Of a stretch of 64,000 nucleotides of DNA, positions 1 to 6,703 are shown in pieces. The stretch covers positions 35,389 to 99,388 of the forward strand of contig JAETNT010000007.1 of the NCBI GenBank assembly GCA_021772025.1, in the 5' to 3' direction. The number at the start of each line of letters is the position of its first letter. Position 1 is the stretch's first letter. This DNA comes from Enterocloster bolteae (GTDB lineage: Bacteria > Bacillota > Clostridia > Lachnospirales > Lachnospiraceae). The translations under genes and the position numbers were made by a program. Below the pieces are notes generated by a model, which was not told the origin of the DNA, searched no databases, and was given only the letters and a program-made list of their open reading frames with translations.

Positions 1-190
1 GGGCGATCCACAACTGTCTGAACTGTCTCTTTCTCTCCTTACGTCCGGAGTAAGAGCTGGTTAACGCTCTCATTACGGACTGCTTTGCAATTCTATACTG
101 CTTGGAACGAGCGCCTCTGTAGCCCTTAGCCAGCTTTAACACTCTGTTATGTTTCTTTTTAGCATTCATACCGCCTTTAATTCTTGCCAT
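1..190 (-). CDS. rplT: 50S ribosomal protein L20 (5' part, cut by window edge)
   Basis: The first 63 codons of ribosomal protein L20 are present, beginning MARIKGGMNAKKKHNRVLK, and the gene runs off the left edge of the window (the family is about 118 residues long). The lysine/arginine-rich N-terminal tail is typical of L20, which binds 23S rRNA early in 50S assembly. It lies 33 bases after rpmI with a GGAGG-type ribosome site in the gap, in the standard infC-rpmI-rplT order. In Firmicutes L20 is known to repress this operon through the infC leader, which fits the leader features near 1.1-1.3 kb. Confidence 0.95.
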   Translation of the reverse strand, partial: MARIKGGMNAKKKHNRVLKLAKGYRGARSKQYRIAKQSVMRALTSSYSGRKERKRQFRQLWIA

Positions 191-223
191 CGGTCATTTC
201 CTCCTTCTTAATCCAGTATCAAC

Positions 224-421
224 TTACAGATATGGTAAAATCTTCTTCATTACCTTGCTGTTGGTAGCATCGGTAACAATATCTTTTCTAAGATTTCTCT
301 TTCTCTTGGTTGACTTCTTAGTTAAGATATGGGATTTGTACGCTTTGTTGCGAACCAGCTTACCGGCTCCGGTCTTTTTGAAACGCTTTGCTGCTGCTCT
401 GCTTGTTTTTAATTTAGGCAT
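224..421 (-). CDS. rpmI: 50S ribosomal protein L35
   Basis: A 65-residue basic protein starting [18 protein letters not shown] and ending KKILPYL, which matches the full length and both conserved ends of bacterial L35, a small structural protein of the large ribosomal subunit. It sits 26 bases downstream of infC and 33 bases upstream of rplT, so the three genes form the classic translation operon. An ATG start follows a GGAGG site. Nothing is unusual in the sequence. Confidence 0.97.
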   Translation of the reverse strand: MPKLKTSRAAAKRFKKTGAGKLVRNKAYKSHILTKKSTKRKRNLRKDIVTDATNSKVMKKILPYL

Positions 422-447
422 TATATTTTCCTCCTTAATCTGTTCTT

Positions 448-954
448 TTAACGTTTTGCAGTTAAAAAGATAACCATGCTCCGGCCTTCTACCTTAGCCG
501 GCTTATCAATAACGGCAATATCAGATAACCCCTGAGCAAAGTCATCCAGGATATACTTGGATTTGGACATGTGAGCCATTTCACGGCCGCGGAAACGCAA
601 AGTCACCTTAACCTTATCGCCCTTCTCCAGAAACTTTCTTGCCGCTCCCATCTTGGTATTCAAATCGTTGGTGTCGATGTTGGGAGATAAACGAACTTCC
701 TTAATCTCGATTACCTTCTGCTTTTTCTTGGCTTCCTTTTCCTTGCGGGCCAGTTCATAGCGGTATTTTCCGTAATCGATAATCTTGCATACCGGCGGCT
801 TTGCAGTCGGTGCAATTTTTACCAGGTCCAGCTCAGCCTCCTGAGCCATCCGAAACGCTTCTCTGGCGGACATGATGCCAAGCTGACTTCCGTCCTCGCC
901 AATCAATCGGACTTCCTTGTCCCTAATCTGTTCGTTAATCATTAATTCGCTAAT
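448..954 (-). CDS. infC: Translation initiation factor IF-3, AUU start
   Basis: IF-3 binds the 30S subunit and polices start-codon and initiator tRNA choice. The protein (about 168 residues) carries the N-terminal domain ([17 protein letters not shown]), the lysine-rich linker ([12 protein letters not shown]) and the C-terminal domain ([15 protein letters not shown]). I place the start at ATT (952-954): a GGAGG site (964-968) lies nine bases upstream, whereas the first in-frame ATG (940-942) is 21 bases from it. AUU initiation is the known self-regulatory feature of IF-3 genes in other bacteria. The open frame continues upstream to 1158 without stop, but that part is leader RNA containing the terminator and does not resemble IF-3. 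Confidence 0.93.
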   Translation of the reverse strand: MSELMINEQIRDKEVRLIGEDGSQLGIMSAREAFRMAQEAELDLVKIAPTAKPPVCKIIDYGKYRYELARKEKEAKKKQKVIEIKEVRLSPNIDTNDLNTKMGAARKFLEKGDKVKVTLRFRGREMAHMSKSKYILDDFAQGLSDIAVIDKPAKVEGRSMVIFLTAKR

Positions 955-1087
955 AGTCGTACACCTCCATATGATATGATTCCATGCCGGGAGCTCGTAC
1001 CCGTCATAAAGATTCCGGCTCTGAGCCGGTTGTTCAAAGCAATCCGGCAGAGCGCACCGCCGCGCATTTTGCTGGATACTCCGCAAT

Positions 1088-1120
1088 AAAAAAAGCAGAT
1101 AGATCAATCTATCCACCTGC
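1088..1120 (-). terminator. Intrinsic terminator in the infC leader (attenuator)
   Basis: Read on the minus strand, a GC-capped stem (GCAGGTGGATAGAT / ATCTATCTGC with a two-base loop) is followed at once by seven T residues at 1094-1088. It lies about 130 bases downstream of the predicted transcription start and about 130 bases before infC, so it can only act as a conditional terminator. In Firmicutes the L20 leader controls infC-rpmI-rplT by attenuation; by position this is its counterpart, although I did not verify the L20-binding fold. Confidence 0.82.
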
Positions 1121-1252
1121 CACATGCTACTAAGCACTGCAAAACATGACAATATCAAGGCTTATGTAGTCTGTTATGAACCCAGGTCACTAACTCGTGC
1201 CAAGGTGAGGCGGATACCTGCTTTCCTGTCTGTTGTTTTCACAACTTAAGTG

Positions 1253-1281
1253 ATTATACTATATTGACGTAGATTTGTCAA
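1253..1281 (-). promoter_or_regulatory. Sigma-A promoter for infC-rpmI-rplT
   Basis: On the minus strand TTGACA (1276-1281) and TATAAT (1253-1258) are separated by exactly 17 bases, a perfect consensus promoter. It drives the roughly 290-base infC leader. The interval from 955 to 1407 otherwise holds only this leader, the attenuator and the palindrome at 1311-1380. Confidence 0.9.
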
Positions 1282-1310
1282 GAGATTTCATACAAAAATC
1301 CCTGTTAAAT

Positions 1311-1380
1311 GCAACAGTTCAGCCTTGCATCTTCTTGCCCGGCTGCGCCGGACAAGAAGACACCACGTCTGAACTGTTGC
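1311..1380. repeat. Dispersed palindromic repeat, full copy
   Basis: A 70-bp element has perfect 12-bp outer arms (GCAACAGTTCAG and CTGAACTGTTGC) and a second inner stem (TCTTCTTG-CCCGGC / GCCGG-ACAAGAAGA). It sits between the DUF1540 stop and the infC promoter. Related elements occur at 6543-6693 and 59527-59581, with a half copy at 6415-6438. It may end DUF1540 transcription, but the lack of a tight T-run and its recurrence argue for a REP- or MITE-like repeat. Confidence 0.85.
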
Positions 1381-1407
1381 AAATTCAGCGTTTTTTCCAC
1401 TATCTGT

Positions 1408-1722
1408 TTATCTTGCTTTAAAGCTGGTACATTCCGTCTGGCTTCCGCTGCTTGCCTTTCCGCCGCCGATGCCAATGTGTTCCGCCGCACAGCGGCGTCC
1501 TTCGTTATATACACAGTTTACCGCTTCACAATCTACTTCTAAACGGCTCTCCGGTGTCTTAAACAGGTTCTTAAAAGATTCTCCCTTGTTCTCGGCAAAG
1601 CTTCCGCAGCAGGTATCGCATTTATCCTTGGCAGTCTGACCTTCTACTACAATGCCATGCTTACAGCAGCAATTCTCAGAGTTGTGCACACAACTGGTTA
1701 CATTACAATCTAACTTTGTCAT
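1408..1722 (-). CDS. DUF1540 protein with two Cys-rich modules
   Basis: A 104-residue protein with two copies of the DUF1540 pattern: residues about 4-25 (LDCNVTSCVHNSENCCCKHG) and about 63-85 (VDCEAVNCVYNEGRRCAAEH), each followed by a short cysteine-containing tail (CDTCCGSF and TECTSF). The spacing of cysteines suggests metal-binding knuckles. The family is common in clostridia, often in spore-formers, and has no proven function. No signal peptide or membrane segment is visible. An AGGAGG site precedes the ATG. The gene stands alone between the acyltransferase and the infC promoter. Confidence 0.85.
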   Translation of the reverse strand: MTKLDCNVTSCVHNSENCCCKHGIVVEGQTAKDKCDTCCGSFAENKGESFKNLFKTPESRLEVDCEAVNCVYNEGRRCAAEHIGIGGGKASSGSQTECTSFKAR

Positions 1723-1777
1723 AAAAACCCTCCTTTGCCCGTAGGCAGATTGTTTAGTTTGGCAAAGTTAGTATGGC

Positions 1778-2809
1778 TTAAAAGAGAGATTTTATGTATG
1801 CCTGGATTTTATAGATCCCCATCGTCCAGATCCAAGTTAGAGCAAATGTCATAAGAAGCATGACAAAAATTTCTCTTGGACTGGATTCTGCGCCGGCAAA
1901 ATGGCTGGTAATTATCTGAGCCGCCATGTGATGAGTCAAAAAGATGCCATAGCTGGAGGCTGCGATGCGTTTTAACATATTTTGGGGTGTCTTGGTTTTT
2001 TCTAATTCTTTTGCCGCTCCCATCCAGAAAAGGTAAAAAATCACACTGAAAATCAGAAAGGAAAGTTCTCTTCCAAAGGAACCTGTCTCCTTTGTCACAG
2101 GCACAAATATCCATATGAAAACTCCGGCAGCAGTGAAAGCCCAGACAAAATTCAAAACCTTTGGATGCTGTATTTCAAGCTTCTGCCGCATATCCTCCAG
2201 CCAGGCCCCCAAAAGGAAATAAAACATATCCACCACCGGATTCTGTTTAATCTCAATAGGGAAAGGGTTGCGGTAAAATAGAGCCAGGGCTCCAAAAAAC
2301 ATAATGGCAGTAATTAGATGGCAGTTCCGTTTATAGCACGCCCGCAAGACGGGAAATGCCAGGTACAGCATCAGGATGCTTCCCAAAAACCACTCTCCTA
2401 CCATGTAAAAGGTAGGGACCAAGTTTACCAGCCAGCCGTCTAAACCAATAACCGACCAAATGATCGACCAGGTAGGGATAATCCGGTATACCTCCCGCAG
2501 CTGCCAGACCACCCAGAAAAACGCCATAATATAGGTGATCCAAAACAGGGGATACAGACTCAAAAACCGCTTTTTGTAAAAACCTTTTAAATCCAGTCTA
2601 TTCTGTTCCTTGTACCTGTGCATCAAGGCAGCTCCGGAAACCATGAAAAAGCAGTATACTGCTATCATGCCGAAGCTGCCGTTTGCAAAAGCATGAAAGT
2701 AGTCAACAGGCTGAGAAATAGCCAGAGGAAAATGATAGACCACAATCATCAGCGCACAAACTGCCCGGATTACATCCAGATAGAACAGTCTTTTTTGATT
2801 TTCAACCAT
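1778..2809 (-). CDS. Acyltransferase 3 family membrane protein
   Basis: A 343-residue polytopic protein with about ten hydrophobic segments. The N-terminus (FYLDVIRAVCALMIVVYHF) carries the conserved Asp-x-x-Arg and His of the acyltransferase-3 (OafA/YrhL-like) family, and a second motif appears at KKRFLSLYPLFW. Such enzymes move acyl groups onto cell-surface sugars or other envelope substrates; the substrate here cannot be read. Its ATG overlaps the thrS stop (TAATG), so it is translationally coupled to thrS and probably depends on the T-box-controlled transcript or on readthrough. Confidence 0.82.
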   Translation of the reverse strand: MVENQKRLFYLDVIRAVCALMIVVYHFPLAISQPVDYFHAFANGSFGMIAVYCFFMVSGAALMHRYKEQNRLDLKGFYKKRFLSLYPLFWITYIMAFFWVVWQLREVYRIIPTWSIIWSVIGLDGWLVNLVPTFYMVGEWFLGSILMLYLAFPVLRACYKRNCHLITAIMFFGALALFYRNPFPIEIKQNPVVDMFYFLLGAWLEDMRQKLEIQHPKVLNFVWAFTAAGVFIWIFVPVTKETGSFGRELSFLIFSVIFYLFWMGAAKELEKTKTPQNMLKRIAASSYGIFLTHHMAAQIITSHFAGAESSPREIFVMLLMTFALTWIWTMGIYKIQAYIKSLF

Positions 2810-4743
2810 TATTTTTCTTCTTTGTTTTCCATCTGACGAATGGCCTTTTCCTCAATTTCTTCTTTGACAGCAGCTATAAAGTCTTCTAAGCCTTTCTGGC
2901 CCTCATCACCTGCGAAACGGCTCCTGACAGAGACAACGCCCTCTTCTGCTTCTTTTTGGCCAACCACCAGCATATAAGGAATCTTTTCCATTTGAGCAGA
3001 ACGAATCTTATAACCGATTTTCTCTGATCGAGTGTCTACTTCAACCCGAATTCCTGCATCCGCAAGCTTGGCGGCCACGCCATCTGCATACTGACTGAAC
3101 TTATCAGAGATAGGCAGCACCTTTACCTGAACCGGCGCAAGCCAGGTAGGGAAGGCGCCTGCAAAATGCTCAATCAAAATACCGATAAAACGCTCAATAG
3201 AACCAAAAGCAACCCGGTGAATCATAATAGGACGATGTTTTTCTCCGTCTGCTCCCATATATTCCAGTTCAAACCGCTGAGGAAGCTGGAAATCTAACTG
3301 AATGGTTCCGCACTGCCAGGTTCTGCCAATAGAATCCTCTAAGTGGAAATCAATTTTAGGTCCATAGAAAGCGCCGTCTCCTTCATTTACTACATAAGGA
3401 AGTCCCAGTTCATCTAAAGCGCTTCTTAATCCGTCCGTCGCCATCTCCCAATCTTCTTCGCTTCCCATGGAATCCTCAGGTCTGGTAGACAGCTCTACAT
3501 GATACTTAAATCCAAATAAGGAATATACGTTATCAATCAGGTTTGCCACTTTCTTAATCTCATCTTTAATTTGCTCCGGAGTCATAAAGATGTGGGCATC
3601 ATCCTGGGTAAAGCAGCGCACTCTCATAAGGCCATGAAGCTGACCGGATTTTTCGTGGCGGTGTACCAGGCCCAGCTCGCCGATACGCAGGGGCAGATCC
3701 CGGTAGGAACGGGGCTCAGAGGCATAAACTAAAATGCCTCCGGGGCAGTTCATTGGCTTTACCGCATAATCTTCCTCGTCAATAACCGTAGTATACATAT
3801 TGTTTTTGTAATGATCCCAGTGGCCCGAGGTTTCCCACAGCTTTCTGTTTAAGATAATCGGGGTGGCAATCTCCACATAGCCGGCTTTTTTATGAATCTC
3901 TCTCCAATAGTCTAACAACGTATTTTTTAGTGCCATTCCCTTAGGTAAGAAGAAGGGGAATCCGGGACCTGCTTCATGCATCATAAATAAGCCTAACTCC
4001 CTGCCCAGCTTTCTGTGATCCCGCTTTTTGGCTTCCTCCATCATGGTGATGTAAGCCTCCAACTCCGATTTCTTTCCGAAAGCAGTTCCGTAAAACCGGG
4101 TCAGCATCTTATTTTTTTCGCTGCCTCTCCAGTAAGCCCCCGCCAGGTTCATCAGCTTATAAGCCTTCCCCAGATCTTTGGTATTCATTAAATGAGGGCC
4201 GGCGCACAAATCTACAAACTCTCCCTGCTCATAAAAGCTGATTTCCTCGTCCTCAGGAAGATCTTCAATCAGCTCTACCTTGTAAGGCTCCTCTCTCTTC
4301 TGCATAAAAGCAATAGCCTCTTCTCTGGGAAGGGTAAAGCGCTTAATGGGAAGAGCTTCTTTTACGATCTTTTTCATCTCCCCTTCAATCTTTTCCATAT
4401 CCTCTGCGGTAAAAGTAGTTTCCGGATCTACGTCATAGTAGAAACCATCTGCAATAGAGGGGCCGATAGCCAGCTTCGTTGCCGGATACAGCCGCTTGAT
4501 AGCCTGGGCCATTACATGGCTGGCAGAATGGCGCAGAGCCGCCAGACCCTCCGGGTCATTGGCCGTGCAGATATTTAAGGCGCAGTCTTTGTCCAATATT
4601 GTACGCAGATCGGCAGTGTTGCCGTCTACCACGCCTACACAAGCCGCTCTCGCCAATCCTTCGCTTAAATCTTTTGCAATATCCAGAATGGACATTGGCT
4701 GTGCATACTCTTTCACAGAGCCGTCTTTTAATGTAATTTTCAT
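2809..4743 (-). CDS. thrS: Threonyl-tRNA synthetase
   Basis: This enzyme charges tRNA-Thr with threonine. The 644-residue protein has the full domain order: TGS domain (MKITLKDGSVKEYAQP), editing domain with RHSASHVMAQAI and DLCAGPHL, class II catalytic core with zinc ligands in MNCPGG, DDAHIF and IHRVAFGS, and a C-terminal anticodon-binding domain (QVKVLPIS to ARKEKE-like end). I start at the ATG at 4741-4743, which has an AGGAGA site; the longer open frame to 4857 lies inside the T-box leader and is non-coding. It is followed by the acyltransferase with a one-base overlap. Confidence 0.98.
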   Translation of the reverse strand: MKITLKDGSVKEYAQPMSILDIAKDLSEGLARAACVGVVDGNTADLRTILDKDCALNICTANDPEGLAALRHSASHVMAQAIKRLYPATKLAIGPSIADGFYYDVDPETTFTAEDMEKIEGEMKKIVKEALPIKRFTLPREEAIAFMQKREEPYKVELIEDLPEDEEISFYEQGEFVDLCAGPHLMNTKDLGKAYKLMNLAGAYWRGSEKNKMLTRFYGTAFGKKSELEAYITMMEEAKKRDHRKLGRELGLFMMHEAGPGFPFFLPKGMALKNTLLDYWREIHKKAGYVEIATPIILNRKLWETSGHWDHYKNNMYTTVIDEEDYAVKPMNCPGGILVYASEPRSYRDLPLRIGELGLVHRHEKSGQLHGLMRVRCFTQDDAHIFMTPEQIKDEIKKVANLIDNVYSLFGFKYHVELSTRPEDSMGSEEDWEMATDGLRSALDELGLPYVVNEGDGAFYGPKIDFHLEDSIGRTWQCGTIQLDFQLPQRFELEYMGADGEKHRPIMIHRVAFGSIERFIGILIEHFAGAFPTWLAPVQVKVLPISDKFSQYADGVAAKLADAGIRVEVDTRSEKIGYKIRSAQMEKIPYMLVVGQKEAEEGVVSVRSRFAGDEGQKGLEDFIAAVKEEIEEKAIRQMENKEEK

Positions 4744-4824
4744 GGTAATCTCTCCTTTTTCTGTAAAATCCGCCGCCGTCCGGCGGTATGAATTCAGGAA
4801 TTTTTCATGCGCCTGCAGAAGCAC

Positions 4825-5060
4825 GAAAAAATCCCTTGTCATACATCTGTATGACAAGGGACGATCTTACGTAATCGCGGTTCCACCCTTTTTGAGTGAG
4901 CATAATTTCTGCCCAAACCACTTATTCTGATGATAACGGAATCACCGTTCCCGATTAAGGGACACTCCGGGGCGGTCTTGGGGAACCTTACTGATACAGG
5001 ATGATTACACCGGACACATCCTTCTCTGAGAACGTTCAGATTCCTTACTCTTCCCATCTG
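4825..5060 (-). promoter_or_regulatory. T-box riboswitch leader of thrS
   Basis: The minus strand contains the conserved T-box sequence AAAAAGGGTGGAACCGCG (4876-4893), which pairs with the CCA end of uncharged tRNA. It is followed by a strong intrinsic terminator: perfect 13-bp arms TCCCTTGTCATAC / GTATGACAAGGGA (4832-4861) and an adjacent T-run (4825-4830). Upstream lies a roughly 150-base stem-I region. The expected ligand is uncharged tRNA-Thr, from the gene behind it. I could not place the specifier codon confidently. The interval 4744-5114 holds only this leader and its promoter. Confidence 0.95.
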
Positions 5061-5084
5061 CGTGTTGCTTGTTTTCTAGTCCTC

Positions 5085-5112
5085 ATTATAGCATGGAACA
5101 AAAATTTGTCAA
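5085..5112 (-). promoter_or_regulatory. Sigma-A promoter for thrS
   Basis: TTGACA (5107-5112) and TATAAT (5085-5090) are 16 bases apart on the minus strand, just upstream of the T-box. The -35 hexamer begins two bases after the stop codon of the preceding cell-wall-binding protein gene, so no separate terminator for that gene fits between them. Confidence 0.88.
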
Positions 5113-5114
5113 GA

Positions 5115-6386
5115 TTAATCTTCATCTACAATTTCGATATTGTAGCCGCCGCCTTGCGCCTTGGTAATCTTATACTTAACGCCGTCGGCGTCTCTTACTG
5201 TGCCGCTGGTCTTAACGCTGCCGGACTCGTTAACCATATATTGCAGCCCGTCTACCTCTACAACCTGATACTTCATCCCGGACTCTGCACGGACCAGAGC
5301 GCCGTCATTATATAAGTATCCGCTCTTCATTCCGGTGACACCGTCGCCCTTGGAGCCCAAAGCTCCGGAAGAATCAAAGTAGAATACTTCATTGTCATGA
5401 TTCTCGTCATTAACCACTACACGGCCGGTTTTCATAGCGCCTTTGTCATCAAAGTAAAACTTTCTGCCGTCATCCAGCTCCAGAAGCCCGGTATATATAC
5501 GTCCGTCTGCACGGAAGCAGTAAGTCTTTCCGCTGATACTTGCCAATGCATAATCATCATCCAGCTTCTTGCCCTTATACTTGGTGCTGTATGCCCGGCC
5601 GGCAACGAAATAGTACCATCCCTCCTCAGTATTATCCGGATTGGTCAAATACTGCCAGCCTTCCACTCCGCCGCCGTCGTCGCCATGATATCTTAAATCG
5701 GTGACCCCGCTGAGATCCCCGTATTTGGCTGAAGTATGGTTCTCATTATCAATCCAGCCGGTAAGCATCCGGCCCTGAGCGTCAAAAATGTAGGACTTTC
5801 CGTCAATTTTCTGTTCTCTGGATACGGACATCTGTCCGGAATTTGAGAAGTAATACCACTCCGGCTCGTTCCAGCTGTCGGAATCACCGTCTCCATGATC
5901 AATATACTGCCAGCCGGTAGCCATTGCGCCGCTGTCTTTAAAGTAATAAAGCTTACCGTTTACTTCGTGCCATCCGGTCTGCATCTGTCGGCCCTCAAAG
6001 TAATATTTTACTTTGTCAATGGTTCTTAAGCCTTCTTCCACTGCTTTGCCGCTGTCGGTAAAGTAATACCATACCATGTCGTTGCTGCCCCAATCGTCGC
6101 TGGGAAGCTCCTTCCAGGCATTCTTAACCATAGCGCCGGATTCATTTACGTAGTAGGTGTCGTCAATCAACCGGTTGGTAACGATATTACCGCTGCCATC
6201 CAGATAAAACCAGTTTCCTGCGCTGTCCTTGCGCCACACATCCGTGGCCTTGGTTCCGTCGTTTTCCAGATAATTCCACTGTCCGTCGGCTCCTGTAACC
6301 CAGCCGGCCGCAAATACGCTCATGGCTGTTGCTGCGCTTAAAAATGCTGCTCCGGCCATAGCTGTCAACATCTGCCTCTTCCTCAT
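5115..6386 (-). CDS. Secreted cell-wall-binding-repeat protein
   Basis: A 423-residue exported protein with a signal peptide (MRKRQMLTAMAGAAFLSAAT, cleaved near AMSVFAAG) followed almost entirely by aromatic/glycine repeats of the choline-binding type (NWFYLDGSGN, KYYFEGRQMQTGWHEV, YYFKDSGAMATGWQYI). About ten repeat units can be traced; no catalytic domain is visible. Such repeats attach proteins to teichoic acid or exopolysaccharide. The last 60 residues (MKYQVVEVDGLQYMVNESG) diverge from the repeat pattern. A GGAGG-type site precedes the ATG. It may be a surface scaffold; the ligand is unknown. Confidence 0.85.
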   Translation of the reverse strand: MRKRQMLTAMAGAAFLSAATAMSVFAAGWVTGADGQWNYLENDGTKATDVWRKDSAGNWFYLDGSGNIVTNRLIDDTYYVNESGAMVKNAWKELPSDDWGSNDMVWYYFTDSGKAVEEGLRTIDKVKYYFEGRQMQTGWHEVNGKLYYFKDSGAMATGWQYIDHGDGDSDSWNEPEWYYFSNSGQMSVSREQKIDGKSYIFDAQGRMLTGWIDNENHTSAKYGDLSGVTDLRYHGDDGGGVEGWQYLTNPDNTEEGWYYFVAGRAYSTKYKGKKLDDDYALASISGKTYCFRADGRIYTGLLELDDGRKFYFDDKGAMKTGRVVVNDENHDNEVFYFDSSGALGSKGDGVTGMKSGYLYNDGALVRAESGMKYQVVEVDGLQYMVNESGSVKTSGTVRDADGVKYKITKAQGGGYNIEIVDED

Positions 6387-6414
6387 AAAATTGCCTCCTT
6401 TTTCTTACTCCATT

Positions 6415-6438
6415 GTAACGGTTCAGCCAAGCATCTTA
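6415..6438. repeat. Half copy of the dispersed palindromic repeat
   Basis: GTAACGGTTCAGCCAAGCATCTT matches the left half of the 1311-1380 element (GCAACAGTTCAGCCTTGCATCTT) at 19 of 23 positions, but no right arm follows. It lies in the 5' leader of the cell-wall-binding-repeat gene. Confidence 0.55.
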
Positions 6439-6482
6439 ATTTATAAAAATCATGCCTTTGTAAACAGCGTTTCGTTATCCCC

Positions 6483-6491
6483 ACTATAGCA
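6483..6491 (-). promoter_or_regulatory. Probable extended -10 promoter of the repeat protein
   Basis: On the minus strand TGCTATAGT (TATAGT with the TGn extension) lies about 97 bases upstream of the ATG of the cell-wall-binding-repeat protein. No convincing -35 hexamer is seen, as is usual for extended -10 promoters. Confidence 0.45.
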
Positions 6492-6542
6492 CAAATTTCC
6501 AAATTAATCTTGAAATAATTCTTACGAAATATTGTCATTTTC

Positions 6543-6693
6543 GTTACTGTTCATGGGGCATCTTCTTGCCCCGTCTTAAGGCGGACAAGAAGCATCTGGC
6601 ATCCGCCCGATAGGGAAAACGGGATAAAAACCGTCTTACAAGCGAGCTTGACGCCTATTTTTGTCCCGCTTTCCCCGCTCTATGAACTATAAC
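6543..6693. repeat. Large imperfect palindrome, long repeat variant
   Basis: A 151-bp element has outer arms GTTACTGTTCAT and ATGAACTATAAC (two mismatches). Inside are a GGGGCA/TGCCCC hairpin with the shared core GCATCTTCTTGCC, a GGACAAGAAG stretch, and a second inverted repeat (AGGGAAAACGGGATAAAAA against TTTTTGTCCCGCTTTCCC). It fills the gap after topB and shares arms and core with 1311-1380. It may also stop transcription from topB. The 6387-6703 interval holds only this, the half copy and a promoter. Confidence 0.75.
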
Positions 6694-6703
6694 TTATATT
6701 CCG

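Noticed and set aside
955..1158. An in-frame N-terminal extension of infC by about 68 residues
   Set aside because: It translates the leader, including the attenuator hairpin, and has no similarity to IF-3; the ribosome site supports the AUU start at 954.
4744..4857. A longer N-terminus for thrS
   Set aside because: The stretch overlaps the T-box terminator and TGS-domain similarity begins at the ATG at 4743.
4900..5060. Assigning a threonine specifier codon in the T-box stem I
   Set aside because: Several foldings are possible and no ACN triplet falls clearly in a specifier loop; a proper covariance model is needed.
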